A DNA stretch of 64,000 nucleotides from Neorhodopirellula lusitana (GTDB taxonomy: Bacteria; Planctomycetota; Planctomycetia; Pirellulales; Pirellulaceae): positions 124,001-188,000 of the forward strand of contig NZ_FXUG01000006.1 of the NCBI RefSeq assembly GCF_900182915.1. Direction: 5' to 3'. Position 1 is the first letter of the stretch. The number at the start of each line of letters is the position of its first letter. The position numbers were made by a program, and so were the translations under genes. The notes beneath the pieces were generated by a model. That model did not search any database, was not told the DNA's origin, and saw only the letters and a list, made by a program, of their open reading frames with translations. Positions 16,797-25,303 of this stretch are shown in pieces.

Positions 16797-18161
16797 TCAC
16801 TTGAGTTGTTCAGTGACCTTGGTTAGTTGCTTTGCCATGTCTTGAGCACGTTCGGGAAATTGGCCGAACAGATTTTTCGACTCTTCCTTGTCCGAAGAAA
16901 GATTGAAAAGTTGTTTCCGCTTTTTGTTTTCGATGTATTTCCAATCACCCTGCCGAATGGCTTTCCCGCGGTACAAGAAGAAGTCACGCTGCGGAGCTTG
17001 ATCGAAATTGCCCGCTAAAACTTCGCGAATGTCCAGGCCATCAATCTCGCGGTCTTGCGGTGGCTGTGTATTGGCCAGTGCGGCAAAGGTTGGCAAGAAG
17101 TCCAGCGTTGATGTTTGGGCGTCACACGTTAGACCCGCTGGAACGGTTCCGGGTTGCCAAGCGATGCAAGGCACGCGGCAGCCACCTTCGTAGGCACTGA
17201 ACTTTCCGTCGCGAAGTGACCCTGCGGTACCAGCATGATCCTTCTTGGAAAGCCAGGGGCCATTGTCGGAAGTGAAAATAACCAGCGTGTTCTTTTCAAG
17301 TTCGTTGTCACGAAGTGTTTGAAGCACTTCGCCGACCGACCAGTCGAGCTCTTCGATTACATCTCCGAATAGCCCACGTTCCGATTTTCCGTTGAACGCG
17401 TCTGACGCAAACAGGGGTGTGTGTGGCATCGAATGAGCGAGATATAGAAAGAACGGCTCTGCTTTGTTGGCGACAATAAACTCTTTCGCCTTCTCCGCGT
17501 AGCGGCGTGTGATCTGGGACTGATCGACCGGCCATTCAATCACTTCATTGCCAAGCATCAGCGGAACCTGATTGCGATGCAGCTTCTTGTTGTCAACTTC
17601 TTCGTTCTGGAAATCTTCACGTGTCAGGTTTGCATTGAACACGACGTCTTCCGCCAATTTGGCTTCAGGATCCTGCCACATGTCGTTGCTGTAGGGGATG
17701 CCGAAATAGAAATCAAATCCTTGGTTAGTCGGCAGGAACTCAGGCAGATGCCCAAGGTGCCATTTGCCGACGATCCCGGTTTGATAGCCCTTCGCCTTTA
17801 GGACTTCCGCGATGGTAACTTCGTCGGTTGGCATTCCGTTGTCGTGATGTGGGAAGTAGACTTTTCCATCATGTCCCCAACGCTGGGCGTAGCGGCCCGT
17901 CAAAAGACCAGCGCGTGAGGGCGTGCAGATTGAACTGGACGTTGAGAAATCGGTGAACCGTATCCCTTCCTCGGCCATGCGATCGAGATTCGGGGTCGTG
18001 TAGCCCTCGGCACCGTAGCATCCTAAGTCACCATAACCCAGGTCATCGGCATAGATCACGATGATGTTAGGTGTCTCGGCGGCGCTGACTGCGGTCACGG
18101 CAAAGGGTGTTGCCGCCAAGAGACACAGAATCAGTTTTGTAGACAGATTTCTCATTCGCAT
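16797..18161 (-). CDS. Secreted type I sulfatase (2)
   Basis: A 454-residue sulfatase with a signal peptide at 1-27 (cut near AVSA). D39 and D40 lie in IYADDLGYGD and the formylglycine motif is C79-T-P-S-R (SSICTPSRAGLLTGRYAQRWG). KWHLGHLPEF and FTSDNGPWLS are the other catalytic segments. It is shorter at the C-terminus than its neighbours and ends soon after the DKEESKNLF segment that in sulfatases closes the C-terminal subdomain. By overall pattern it resembles arylsulfatase A/galactosamine-6-sulfatase-like proteins. It shares the closest spacing with sulfatase 1, so the two are probably one transcript. Confidence 0.92.
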   Translation of the reverse strand: MRMRNLSTKLILCLLAATPFAVTAVSAAETPNIIVIYADDLGYGDLGCYGAEGYTTPNLDRMAEEGIRFTDFSTSSSICTPSRAGLLTGRYAQRWGHDGKVYFPHHDNGMPTDEVTIAEVLKAKGYQTGIVGKWHLGHLPEFLPTNQGFDFYFGIPYSNDMWQDPEAKLAEDVVFNANLTREDFQNEEVDNKKLHRNQVPLMLGNEVIEWPVDQSQITRRYAEKAKEFIVANKAEPFFLYLAHSMPHTPLFASDAFNGKSERGLFGDVIEELDWSVGEVLQTLRDNELEKNTLVIFTSDNGPWLSKKDHAGTAGSLRDGKFSAYEGGCRVPCIAWQPGTVPAGLTCDAQTSTLDFLPTFAALANTQPPQDREIDGLDIREVLAGNFDQAPQRDFFLYRGKAIRQGDWKYIENKKRKQLFNLSSDKEESKNLFGQFPERAQDMAKQLTKVTEQLK

Positions 18162-18429
18162 TGGTCTTTAATTAGAGACGTTTGAACTTTATCCAAACGA
18201 TTTTTGGAGGGGCGTTTTTCAAGGCGGGCGTTTGACGTTCTGAAGATAGCATTCTACTTGGTTCTTCACGAACGATGGCGGCCAAATGGGGCTACGGGCG
18301 AACGCAACCACGCTAATAATAGTCTCCGGACAAAAGGCGGGCGGTTTGCGTTGCCGAGTCCGCTTGACTTGCGGTGCGCTGGGCGTTGTAGGTCTGATTC
18401 ATGACCAGACTGAACGACCTTTCGCCACG

Positions 18430-19908
18430 CTACAAAGCCTCTGGAGACCAGTTAGGGATCCCACGCTCCGCCAATTGTTTGTGGTAGCGGATTGCCAGCG
18501 GTTGATCCGCGGGAGAAACCCTTGGACGATTTTCGTTCACCAAAAGCGGTGGCAGTGATGACCACCATTGGTCGTATGCCTCACGCAGGCTGGATACAAC
18601 CTCTGGGTGCGATGCCGAGACATCCGTGGTCTCGCCGGGGTCGGCGGAAATGTCGTACAGCTCAGAGTTGTTGACGAAACGCCAACGCTGCGTCCGCACG
18701 GCACATTTTTTAAACTCGAACTCATCCATCTTTCCGGTCGGCCAGCGGCCACAATGGAAGAACAGTTCGCGATCGGACCAGGTGGCATTGGGGCTTTCGA
18801 GAAGTGGCAGCAACGACCGCCCGTCGAACTCTTGTGTGTCTGCGGGCAACGTTACACCCGCCAGTTCACAAAAGGTCGGGTACAGATCGATGTGGGCTGC
18901 CAATGCATCGACATCCACGCCTTCGCCCAGCATGCCTTTCCAATACCAGAACGCTGGCACGTGCGAGCCGCCTTCGTTGGGCGAGTTCTTGCCACCCTTC
19001 AGATTCGCGTTGAAGTGCCGGACCTTCTTGCCTTTCAAACTTCCGCTCAAGTGAGTTGCCCCGTTGTCGGTCATGAAAATAACGAGTGTGTTGTCCAGGG
19101 CGTTCCACTGGGCCAGCTTTTCCATCAGTCGGCCAAAGTTGTCATCGATGTTTTCAATCATGCCGTAGCGACCAGCCGTTCCCTTGTCGTAACCGAGGTC
19201 CAGGAATCGTTGAGTGTATTTTTTTGGGGCAACCAGTGGCGCATGAGGTGCGTTCAGTGCGATGTAGGCGAAGTAAGGATTATCCGATTCGAGTTGTCCC
19301 TTGATCCACGCCAGTCCGGATTGAAAAAATAGATCCGTGCAGAACCCTTTCGTCTTCACGATGGTGTCGTTGTGCAGCAGGACGTTGTCGAAGTACAGGT
19401 TGTCTCTATTGGGTGGGAAATCGCCGAGCGGGACTTGTCCAATACCGCCGGACCCGTGAATAAGGACTTCGTCGAAACCTCGATTTCCGGGCAGGTAAGC
19501 GTCGTCGTCACCGAGATGCCACTTGCCGAAAATCCCGGTCTTGTATCCAGCGGTCTGTAAAGCCTGTGGCATCGTGAAGGTGCTTTGTGCCATCCGCTCA
19601 CGCTGCATAATTGTGTGCGTGACACCGTTTTTAAACGGGGCCCGACCGCTCATCAACGCGGCTCGAGTTGGGGCGCAAGTCGGGCTGACTTGAAAGTCGG
19701 TGAAGCGAGTAGACCGTTCGTAAAACTGATCAATGTTCGGCGTCTTGACGACCTCGTTACCCATGCAGGAAAGATCTCCCATCCCTTGGTCGTCGGTCAT
19801 CACCAGTACGATGTTTGGTCGACGACCAGCAAAGGTTTGACCGTTGGTGACACCACCGGAAAGGAGTACGAGTAGGAGTCCGATTATTGCAACAGTTGGC
19901 TTTACCAT
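18430..19908 (-). CDS. Secreted type I sulfatase (3)
   Basis: A 492-residue sulfatase with a signal peptide at 1-24. Metal aspartates D39 and D40 lie in VMTDDQGMGD, and the formylglycine motif is C78-A-P-T-R (SPTCAPTRAALMSGRAPF). KWHLGDDDAYLPGNRGFDE and IFMTDNGATH follow. Its C-terminus contains the segment ASHPEVVSSLREAYDQWW, which is matched by the sulfatase remnant at 27172-27348, so a close relative was once encoded there. The start ATG at 19908 follows AATCTCC with no strong ribosome site. It differs clearly from sulfatases 1 and 2 and probably removes a different sulfate ester. Confidence 0.92.
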   Translation of the reverse strand: MVKPTVAIIGLLLVLLSGGVTNGQTFAGRRPNIVLVMTDDQGMGDLSCMGNEVVKTPNIDQFYERSTRFTDFQVSPTCAPTRAALMSGRAPFKNGVTHTIMQRERMAQSTFTMPQALQTAGYKTGIFGKWHLGDDDAYLPGNRGFDEVLIHGSGGIGQVPLGDFPPNRDNLYFDNVLLHNDTIVKTKGFCTDLFFQSGLAWIKGQLESDNPYFAYIALNAPHAPLVAPKKYTQRFLDLGYDKGTAGRYGMIENIDDNFGRLMEKLAQWNALDNTLVIFMTDNGATHLSGSLKGKKVRHFNANLKGGKNSPNEGGSHVPAFWYWKGMLGEGVDVDALAAHIDLYPTFCELAGVTLPADTQEFDGRSLLPLLESPNATWSDRELFFHCGRWPTGKMDEFEFKKCAVRTQRWRFVNNSELYDISADPGETTDVSASHPEVVSSLREAYDQWWSSLPPLLVNENRPRVSPADQPLAIRYHKQLAERGIPNWSPEAL

Positions 19909-20026
19909 GGAGATTTCTTGACTTTGGGGATGAAGAGCTGAGACGCGAAGGAACGCGAGTCGGTCAGCTGAAGTGGGGACGAACTGGGGGATGGGAATCG
20001 CGGCACGGGGGTCTGTTGCGTTTCCG

Positions 20027-21580
20027 TTAATTGCGTTCTTGCTGTTTTTTCGCCTCCTCGTCGAATCGATCGTAGCTATCGATCAAGGTTGCTAGCTGCT
20101 CGGGATTCTCCTTTTTGAGGTCGACGGTTTCTGCCCAGTCACGATCCAGGCGATAGAGGTGCCATCCCGAAGTTCTGTCAAACCAAGCTTTCCAGGGCCA
20201 CTGCACGACGGCTTTTTGATTCACTCCCTTTCCGAATTTTAACTGGAAATACATCGCATCGGATTTGCCGTTTGTTGGTTCGTTCTTATTTACTGTCTGT
20301 CCGGTTAGGTCAGGCAGAATGCTTTGTCGATCTAGCGGACGTAGGTCATCCGGATAGGCGGTCGCGGAGGCGTCCAGCAACGTTGGCATCACATCCAAGA
20401 TGTTGATCGGCTTGTTGTTCACGCGACCGCCCTCAATATGACCTGGCCAAAATGCGATGAAGGGTGAGCCGATGCCGCCATTGGCGTTCCAGTTCTTGTA
20501 CCTTTGAAAAGGCGTGTTCACCGCGTTGCAAAATCCAAGCGGCAAGGTTCGAAACGAATCGACTGCGCCTGCCGCTTTGTCCGGAGTGCGATTGAACCGA
20601 GTCTCAGCAGAAACGCCATTGTCCGACGCAAAGCAAATGAGCGTGTTTTCTAGTTCGCCCTCGCGTTCCAGGTAGCTGATGATACGCCCAATTTGCTCGT
20701 CGAGCCGGTCGACCATTGCTGCATGAACTTCCATGCATCTGGCCGCATCTGTCTGCTGTTGGTTGTTCAAGGTTTCCCAAGCGACGACGTCTGGATCGCG
20801 ATCGGCACGAAGGAAGTTGTCGGGAAGCACTCCGGCTTGAATCAGGTGCTGGTGACGTTCCGCCCGCAATCGATCCCAGCCTTCTGAGTATCGCCCCCCA
20901 TACTTTTGGATGTTGGAAGCGGGTGCTTGCAATGGCCAGTGCGGGGCCGTGTAAGCGAGATAGAGAAAGAAGGGGCTGTCGCTCCAGCGTTCACCCAGGA
21001 ATTGCAGAGCGTAGTCTGTGAAAGCGTCCGTCGAGTAAAAATTGTCATCGGCTACCGAGAATGGTTTGCCATCGAAAGCAAGTTTCATGTGGAGGTAGCA
21101 ACGCTTATCCAGCTGAAGGCGTGCATCGGGATCGAAGTGGTTTGCGGCTCCTTCCACCAAGCCAAAGAACCGATCAAACCCATGGTCAGTTGGCTGTCCC
21201 GGTAAGTGCCATTTGCCAGCGCAGGCCGTGTGGTAGCCCGCGTCTTTTAGCACATTTGCGATCGTCGTTACGTTTTGGAAGTCTCGGGTAACGTGATCTT
21301 TTGTCTGGCGATGAAAATGAACTCCGGTCATCAAGGATGCGCGAGTCGGCTCGCACTTAGCGTGATTGAAGAAATACGGAAAAAACATTCCGTCGCGCGC
21401 CAACCGATCAAGATTTGGCGTTTCGATGTCTCCACCCAGGAACCCTGGATCCGACCATCCCATGTCATCTGCCAAAATGAAGACGATATTGGGACGACTG
21501 GGGGTATCCGCGAGCACGTCGATGGCAAGGAAGCTGCACATGCACGCGGCCAGTAAACCGATCTTGATTGCGCTTTTGAT
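20027..21580 (-). CDS. Secreted type I sulfatase (4), apparent ATC start
   Basis: A sulfatase of 504 residues from the first ATG (21541) or 517 residues if translation begins at an ATC codon at 21578-21580. The ATC choice gives a complete signal peptide (MKSAIKIGLLAACMCSFLAI then DVLA) and sits 7 nt after a GGAG site at 21588-21591. The ATG choice removes the basic end and half of the hydrophobic core and has no ribosome site. Counting from ATC, D38 and D39 lie in ILADDMGWSD and the formylglycine motif is C76-E-P-T-R, with a Glu at the second position. KWHLPGQPTDHGFDRF and FASDNGVSAE complete the active site. It is followed after 33 bp by no gene on its 3' side but preceded by sulfatase 5, with which it is probably co-transcribed. 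Confidence 0.85.
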   Translation of the reverse strand: MKSAIKIGLLAACMCSFLAIDVLADTPSRPNIVFILADDMGWSDPGFLGGDIETPNLDRLARDGMFFPYFFNHAKCEPTRASLMTGVHFHRQTKDHVTRDFQNVTTIANVLKDAGYHTACAGKWHLPGQPTDHGFDRFFGLVEGAANHFDPDARLQLDKRCYLHMKLAFDGKPFSVADDNFYSTDAFTDYALQFLGERWSDSPFFLYLAYTAPHWPLQAPASNIQKYGGRYSEGWDRLRAERHQHLIQAGVLPDNFLRADRDPDVVAWETLNNQQQTDAARCMEVHAAMVDRLDEQIGRIISYLEREGELENTLICFASDNGVSAETRFNRTPDKAAGAVDSFRTLPLGFCNAVNTPFQRYKNWNANGGIGSPFIAFWPGHIEGGRVNNKPINILDVMPTLLDASATAYPDDLRPLDRQSILPDLTGQTVNKNEPTNGKSDAMYFQLKFGKGVNQKAVVQWPWKAWFDRTSGWHLYRLDRDWAETVDLKKENPEQLATLIDSYDRFDEEAKKQQERN

Positions 21581-21613
21581 TTCAGATCTCCTTTTGATCG
21601 AGACGCGATTTGC

Positions 21614-23005
21614 TCAATAGTTAAGCTTGGCACCACGGGACGGTTTTTGGCGTTCGTTCTTCCACCACTCGCTGGGGCCTTCGGCTTCGATCTGTTTCCA
21701 GGTTCTCAACAGGACCTTTTTCATCTCATCCAACTTTTCAGGCATCTTTGCAGCCAGATTGTTCTCTTCCTTCCAGTCCTTTTGAACCTCGTAAAGCTGG
21801 AACTCGGTTAGCAAGTCATTCCCGACAATCTTCCAGTCACCGATCCGCAAGGCGACGCGTTCGTTTCCACCTGACACATGCGTACGCCAGAACAACGGCA
21901 CGGGGCGTTGTACCGGTTTTCCTGAGAAAGCGGGTAGCATACTGACGCCATCGATCGTCCGATCCGTTGGTTGGGGGATGCCGGTGATGTCCAGTACCGT
22001 GGCAAACAGGTCGCTGCCAATCACGGGCACGTCGCTGGTTGTACCGGGGGCGATATGCCCTGGCCAACGCGCGAGTCCTGGTACACGGATTCCGCCTTCG
22101 TACTGGCTCCGTTTATTGCCACGCAGGCCGCCTGACGAGCCGCCAAAATTGGGAACCGGTCCGTTGTCTGACGTGAAGAATAGCAGGGTGTTGTCACTCA
22201 CGCCCTGTGCGTCCAAGGCGTCCATCACCATGCCCAACGCGTTGTCCATCTGCGTGATGTTTCCCATGTACTTACTGTTCTCGTGCCCTTTGTAAAGAGC
22301 TTGGAAACGGGTGTCCGTCGCAATGGGGGAATGCGGCTCATGGACCCAAACCGTCATCGCGAATGGCTTCTTGGGGTCGTGAATATCTTTCAACCAATGG
22401 GCTGCTTCGTCAGCTACCAACTGAGCGGAGTAACCTTCAAGTTCGCCGACTGGTTCTCCATTGCGAACAAAGTTGTTGGGGTTTTTATGGCTAGGGATCG
22501 CGTTGTTTTGCGTGAACATCCAGTAGTCGTAACCATGATCGCCTGGCTGAGGGTAGTCTGGATTGCTGAACTGTTGCTTGGATAAAAGATGCCATTTGCC
22601 GACATGACAGGTTTCGTAGCCCTTCTCTTTCAACAATTCAGGGAACGTGATTTCGCTTGTCCGCAAGTGAGCCTCGTGGTTTCCGGACAAGTGTCGCCAA
22701 ACTCCGTTCCGGTACGGTGTCCGCCCGGTCAGGATGGCCGAACGCGACGGCGAGCAAACGCCGCACGCGGAATAGCACTGTGTGAACTTCACGCCCTGTG
22801 ACGCGAGCTTATCCATGTTGGGTGTTTGGATTAGCGGGTTGCCGTAAGTCGCCGAGTCGCCCCAGCCCATATCGTCGGCGACAAAAATCACGACGTTCGG
22901 TTTCGCTGGGGCTGCCGCATCTGATTGGTCGGCCATGGATGTTGTGCCGAGGCCGGACAACATCAGCATCACTGAAATCAGGCAGTGCCATTTAAGTCTT
23001 GTCAT
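21614..23005 (-). CDS. Secreted type I sulfatase (5)
   Basis: A 463-residue sulfatase with a signal peptide ending near residue 25. D44 and D45 lie in FVADDMGWGD and the formylglycine motif is C84-S-P-S-R (CGVCSPSRSAILTGRTPYRNGVW). KWHLLSKQQF, HEPHSPI and FTSDNGPVPNFGG are the other catalytic segments. The pattern resembles N-acetylgalactosamine-6-sulfatase-like enzymes. The C-terminal end is Lys/Arg-rich (WWKNERQKPSRGAKLNY). Its stop is 33 bp from the ATC start of sulfatase 4, which implies a shared transcript. The substrate is inferred only from the cluster. Confidence 0.92.
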   Translation of the reverse strand: MTRLKWHCLISVMLMLSGLGTTSMADQSDAAAPAKPNVVIFVADDMGWGDSATYGNPLIQTPNMDKLASQGVKFTQCYSACGVCSPSRSAILTGRTPYRNGVWRHLSGNHEAHLRTSEITFPELLKEKGYETCHVGKWHLLSKQQFSNPDYPQPGDHGYDYWMFTQNNAIPSHKNPNNFVRNGEPVGELEGYSAQLVADEAAHWLKDIHDPKKPFAMTVWVHEPHSPIATDTRFQALYKGHENSKYMGNITQMDNALGMVMDALDAQGVSDNTLLFFTSDNGPVPNFGGSSGGLRGNKRSQYEGGIRVPGLARWPGHIAPGTTSDVPVIGSDLFATVLDITGIPQPTDRTIDGVSMLPAFSGKPVQRPVPLFWRTHVSGGNERVALRIGDWKIVGNDLLTEFQLYEVQKDWKEENNLAAKMPEKLDEMKKVLLRTWKQIEAEGPSEWWKNERQKPSRGAKLNY

Positions 23006-23317
23006 AAGGTTGTTCTCAACAAATTTCTAGGCGGAGGGGATAGGCGTCTAGTTGGTCCATGTTGACTGCATGGGCACAGGTGGGTGTTAGGTTGAATTTT
23101 GTCTACGCGACTCAATTCTTGCAGGCGTGGAATCGAAATGCCGTCTTTATAGTACAACGCTGCGACTTGGTTCTCTTTCGCTTAACAGATGGTTAAGTTG
23201 CTCAAATCGTCAGTCACGCAGAAGGACGAAATCGGACAGGATGAGGACTTTCAAAACGGTCACTTGGGCCCATCGAACCGAGTAACGATTCAAACCGAAA
23301 AGCACAGTGCTGGAGTC
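23006..23317. other. Spacer between sulfatase genes
   Basis: A 312-bp stretch with no gene that I can support. It presumably holds the promoter of the sulfatase 5-4 pair and the 3' untranslated end of sulfatase 6. No hairpin with a T-tract is evident. Confidence 0.5.
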
Positions 23318-24937
23318 TCATTGGTTCTTTCCCTTTCGTGGGCGGGGTTTGCCTGTTGGCTTTGCCGGTCGATGGGCTTCCAATTTAGCCTCCAATTCCT
23401 GTACCACCTCAGGGAACTGGCGATACACGTTGTTGGTTTGTTGGAGATCCTTTTCTAAGTCATACAACTGGGCTGGTGGGGCATTCCGTTTGATTTTGCC
23501 ATCGGCAATGTCGCTGTTTTCACTGCCGGCAAACGCGACCGCCGGAGCGCCACCCCAGGCATGTTGGTCCTCTTTGCCACCGTTGAATCCGCCGCTTCCT
23601 TTTGCACCGATGTACATCCACTTGCCCTTGCGAATGGAAAAGTTAGCAGCCTTGGCCGGTGCCAAAATCAGCTCGGTGCGGAGGGGTTCAGTCGGGTTGT
23701 CCAGCAAGCAAGGCAGTACATTGATGCTGTCTTGGTTTTCGAGTGACTCTGGATCCTGGTCGGTCAATGCCATGAAGGTGGCGAGCATGTCCACATTACA
23801 AATCGTTTGATTTGATTGGGTGTCGGCTTCAATCTTTCCCGGCCAACGAGCGATGAACGGCACGCGATGGCCGCCTTCCCAAGCACCGAACTTGAAACCG
23901 AGCAAGTCTCCATTGATACGGTGCCCGTCTCTCATCGCGTTGCGTCCACCCAGATTCAACATTCCACCGTTATCACTGGTGAAGATGACAAGCGTGTTTT
24001 CGCTAAGCCCGTTGTCCTCCAGGCTCTGCATGATCTCACCAACCATCCAGTCCAGTTCGTGGATGTAGTCGCCGTACAACCCGCATTGGCTGGTGCCTTT
24101 GAATCGTGGGGCGGGGGTGAACGGATGGTGGATATTGGTCGTCGCAAAGTACAAGAAGAATGGATCGTCTTTGTTATCGGTTATCCAGGCAACGGCCTTT
24201 TCGGTTAGCAGCGTTCCTGTTTTCTCGTCGTCGTAAATCTTGTGAGCTGCGAGCGCCCCGGTGAACCGATTGGGGCTTTTGCGGGACGCCTCTTTGGGGA
24301 ACGTTGGTGTGGGCGATGGCGGCCCACCTGCTCTCAACGGATCCGCGGGATCGTAGCCGACAATCGTATCGTTTTCCACGTAAACAAACGGGCTACCACT
24401 GTTGACTAAAGGAACGCCAAAGTAGTAGTCGAAACCAACGTCATTGGGCCCGGGACGCAGCGGCACGCTCCAGTCGTTCTTGTCTTTGCCAAAACCGAGG
24501 TGCCATTTGCCCACACAAGCGGTGGCGTAGTTTTTGTTCTGGAACACCTTGCCAATCGTCGGCGTTTGCGTATCGATGATCAGACCCGAGAAAGGAGAAA
24601 GTGGTCCCCAAACCCCACGGCCTTCATAGGCGCGGACTGGATACTCGCCGGTCAACAACGCATAGCGAGAAGGTGTGCAAACAGCAGAAGCCGAGTGAGC
24701 ATCGGAAAACATCCGGCCAGTTTTCGCTAGCTGATCGATGTTCGGCGTTTGCACTTTTGTTGCGCCATAGCAACCCAAGTCGCCGTAACCCAAATCGTCG
24801 GCGAGAATGTAGACGACGTTGGGGCTTGAACTGTCTGATCCCGAAGCGGTATTCAGCCATGCATTCGGTAGTAGCCCAGCGACGAGGCTCAGTACCAGAA
24901 GTAGTTGAGTGTTGAGGGCTCGCAGTTTGTGATTCAT
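23318..24937 (-). CDS. Secreted type I sulfatase (6) with basic tail
   Basis: A 539-residue sulfatase, the longest of the group. The signal peptide covers about residues 1-33. D47 and D48 lie in ILADDLGYGD and the formylglycine motif is C87-T-P-S-R (SAVCTPSRYALLTGEYPVR). KWHLGFGKDKNDWSVPL and FTSDNGGMLNLGG follow. An insert around residues 155-190 contains Pro-rich sequence, and the C-terminus is a short Pro/Lys/Arg tail (KPTGKPRPRKGKNQ). The tail could hold the enzyme near a polyanionic glycan or the cell surface (inference). It is preceded by a 366-bp spacer after the GH29 gene, so it probably has its own promoter or a processed transcript. Confidence 0.92.
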   Translation of the reverse strand: MNHKLRALNTQLLLVLSLVAGLLPNAWLNTASGSDSSSPNVVYILADDLGYGDLGCYGATKVQTPNIDQLAKTGRMFSDAHSASAVCTPSRYALLTGEYPVRAYEGRGVWGPLSPFSGLIIDTQTPTIGKVFQNKNYATACVGKWHLGFGKDKNDWSVPLRPGPNDVGFDYYFGVPLVNSGSPFVYVENDTIVGYDPADPLRAGGPPSPTPTFPKEASRKSPNRFTGALAAHKIYDDEKTGTLLTEKAVAWITDNKDDPFFLYFATTNIHHPFTPAPRFKGTSQCGLYGDYIHELDWMVGEIMQSLEDNGLSENTLVIFTSDNGGMLNLGGRNAMRDGHRINGDLLGFKFGAWEGGHRVPFIARWPGKIEADTQSNQTICNVDMLATFMALTDQDPESLENQDSINVLPCLLDNPTEPLRTELILAPAKAANFSIRKGKWMYIGAKGSGGFNGGKEDQHAWGGAPAVAFAGSENSDIADGKIKRNAPPAQLYDLEKDLQQTNNVYRQFPEVVQELEAKLEAHRPAKPTGKPRPRKGKNQ

Positions 24938-25303
24938 TTAGAAAGCGTGTGGCGTTTGCTGATTGGTGAAAAAGTGCCTTGAGCGGTCGAACGTTTCTTT
25001 CGGGTTCACGCTTGACTGGGTAACAGGCCGCTAGTATCTCGCGGGACACTTCGGCTAATGGGTCCTGCCTGTACTAGTAGGCATTGTCCTTATGCAGGGA
25101 GTCGAGTCGAGGAGCAATCGCGACATGAGGCTGATGATTTGCGACGCGTGTCGAATCTGCATTTTTGCCGGTCCCCTTCTTGAACAAACCTTCTACTGTA
25201 ATTTGCCTTCGTATGCAGAACCGGCAAGCTCGATCCGATCGATATGCCAGTTCGTAACAACATGTTCATTTGTTTGGTTTTTCTGTTCGGCCAAGCAATG
25301 CAA
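24938..25303. other. Spacer between fucosidase and sulfatase 6
   Basis: A 366-bp stretch with no supported gene on either strand. A short plus-strand open frame (25092-25307) overlaps the end of the fucosidase gene and has no family resemblance. Confidence 0.5.

Noticed and set aside
18568-19332. 254-codon plus-strand open frame
   Set aside because: It is fully antisense to sulfatase 3, and the translation has no family pattern.
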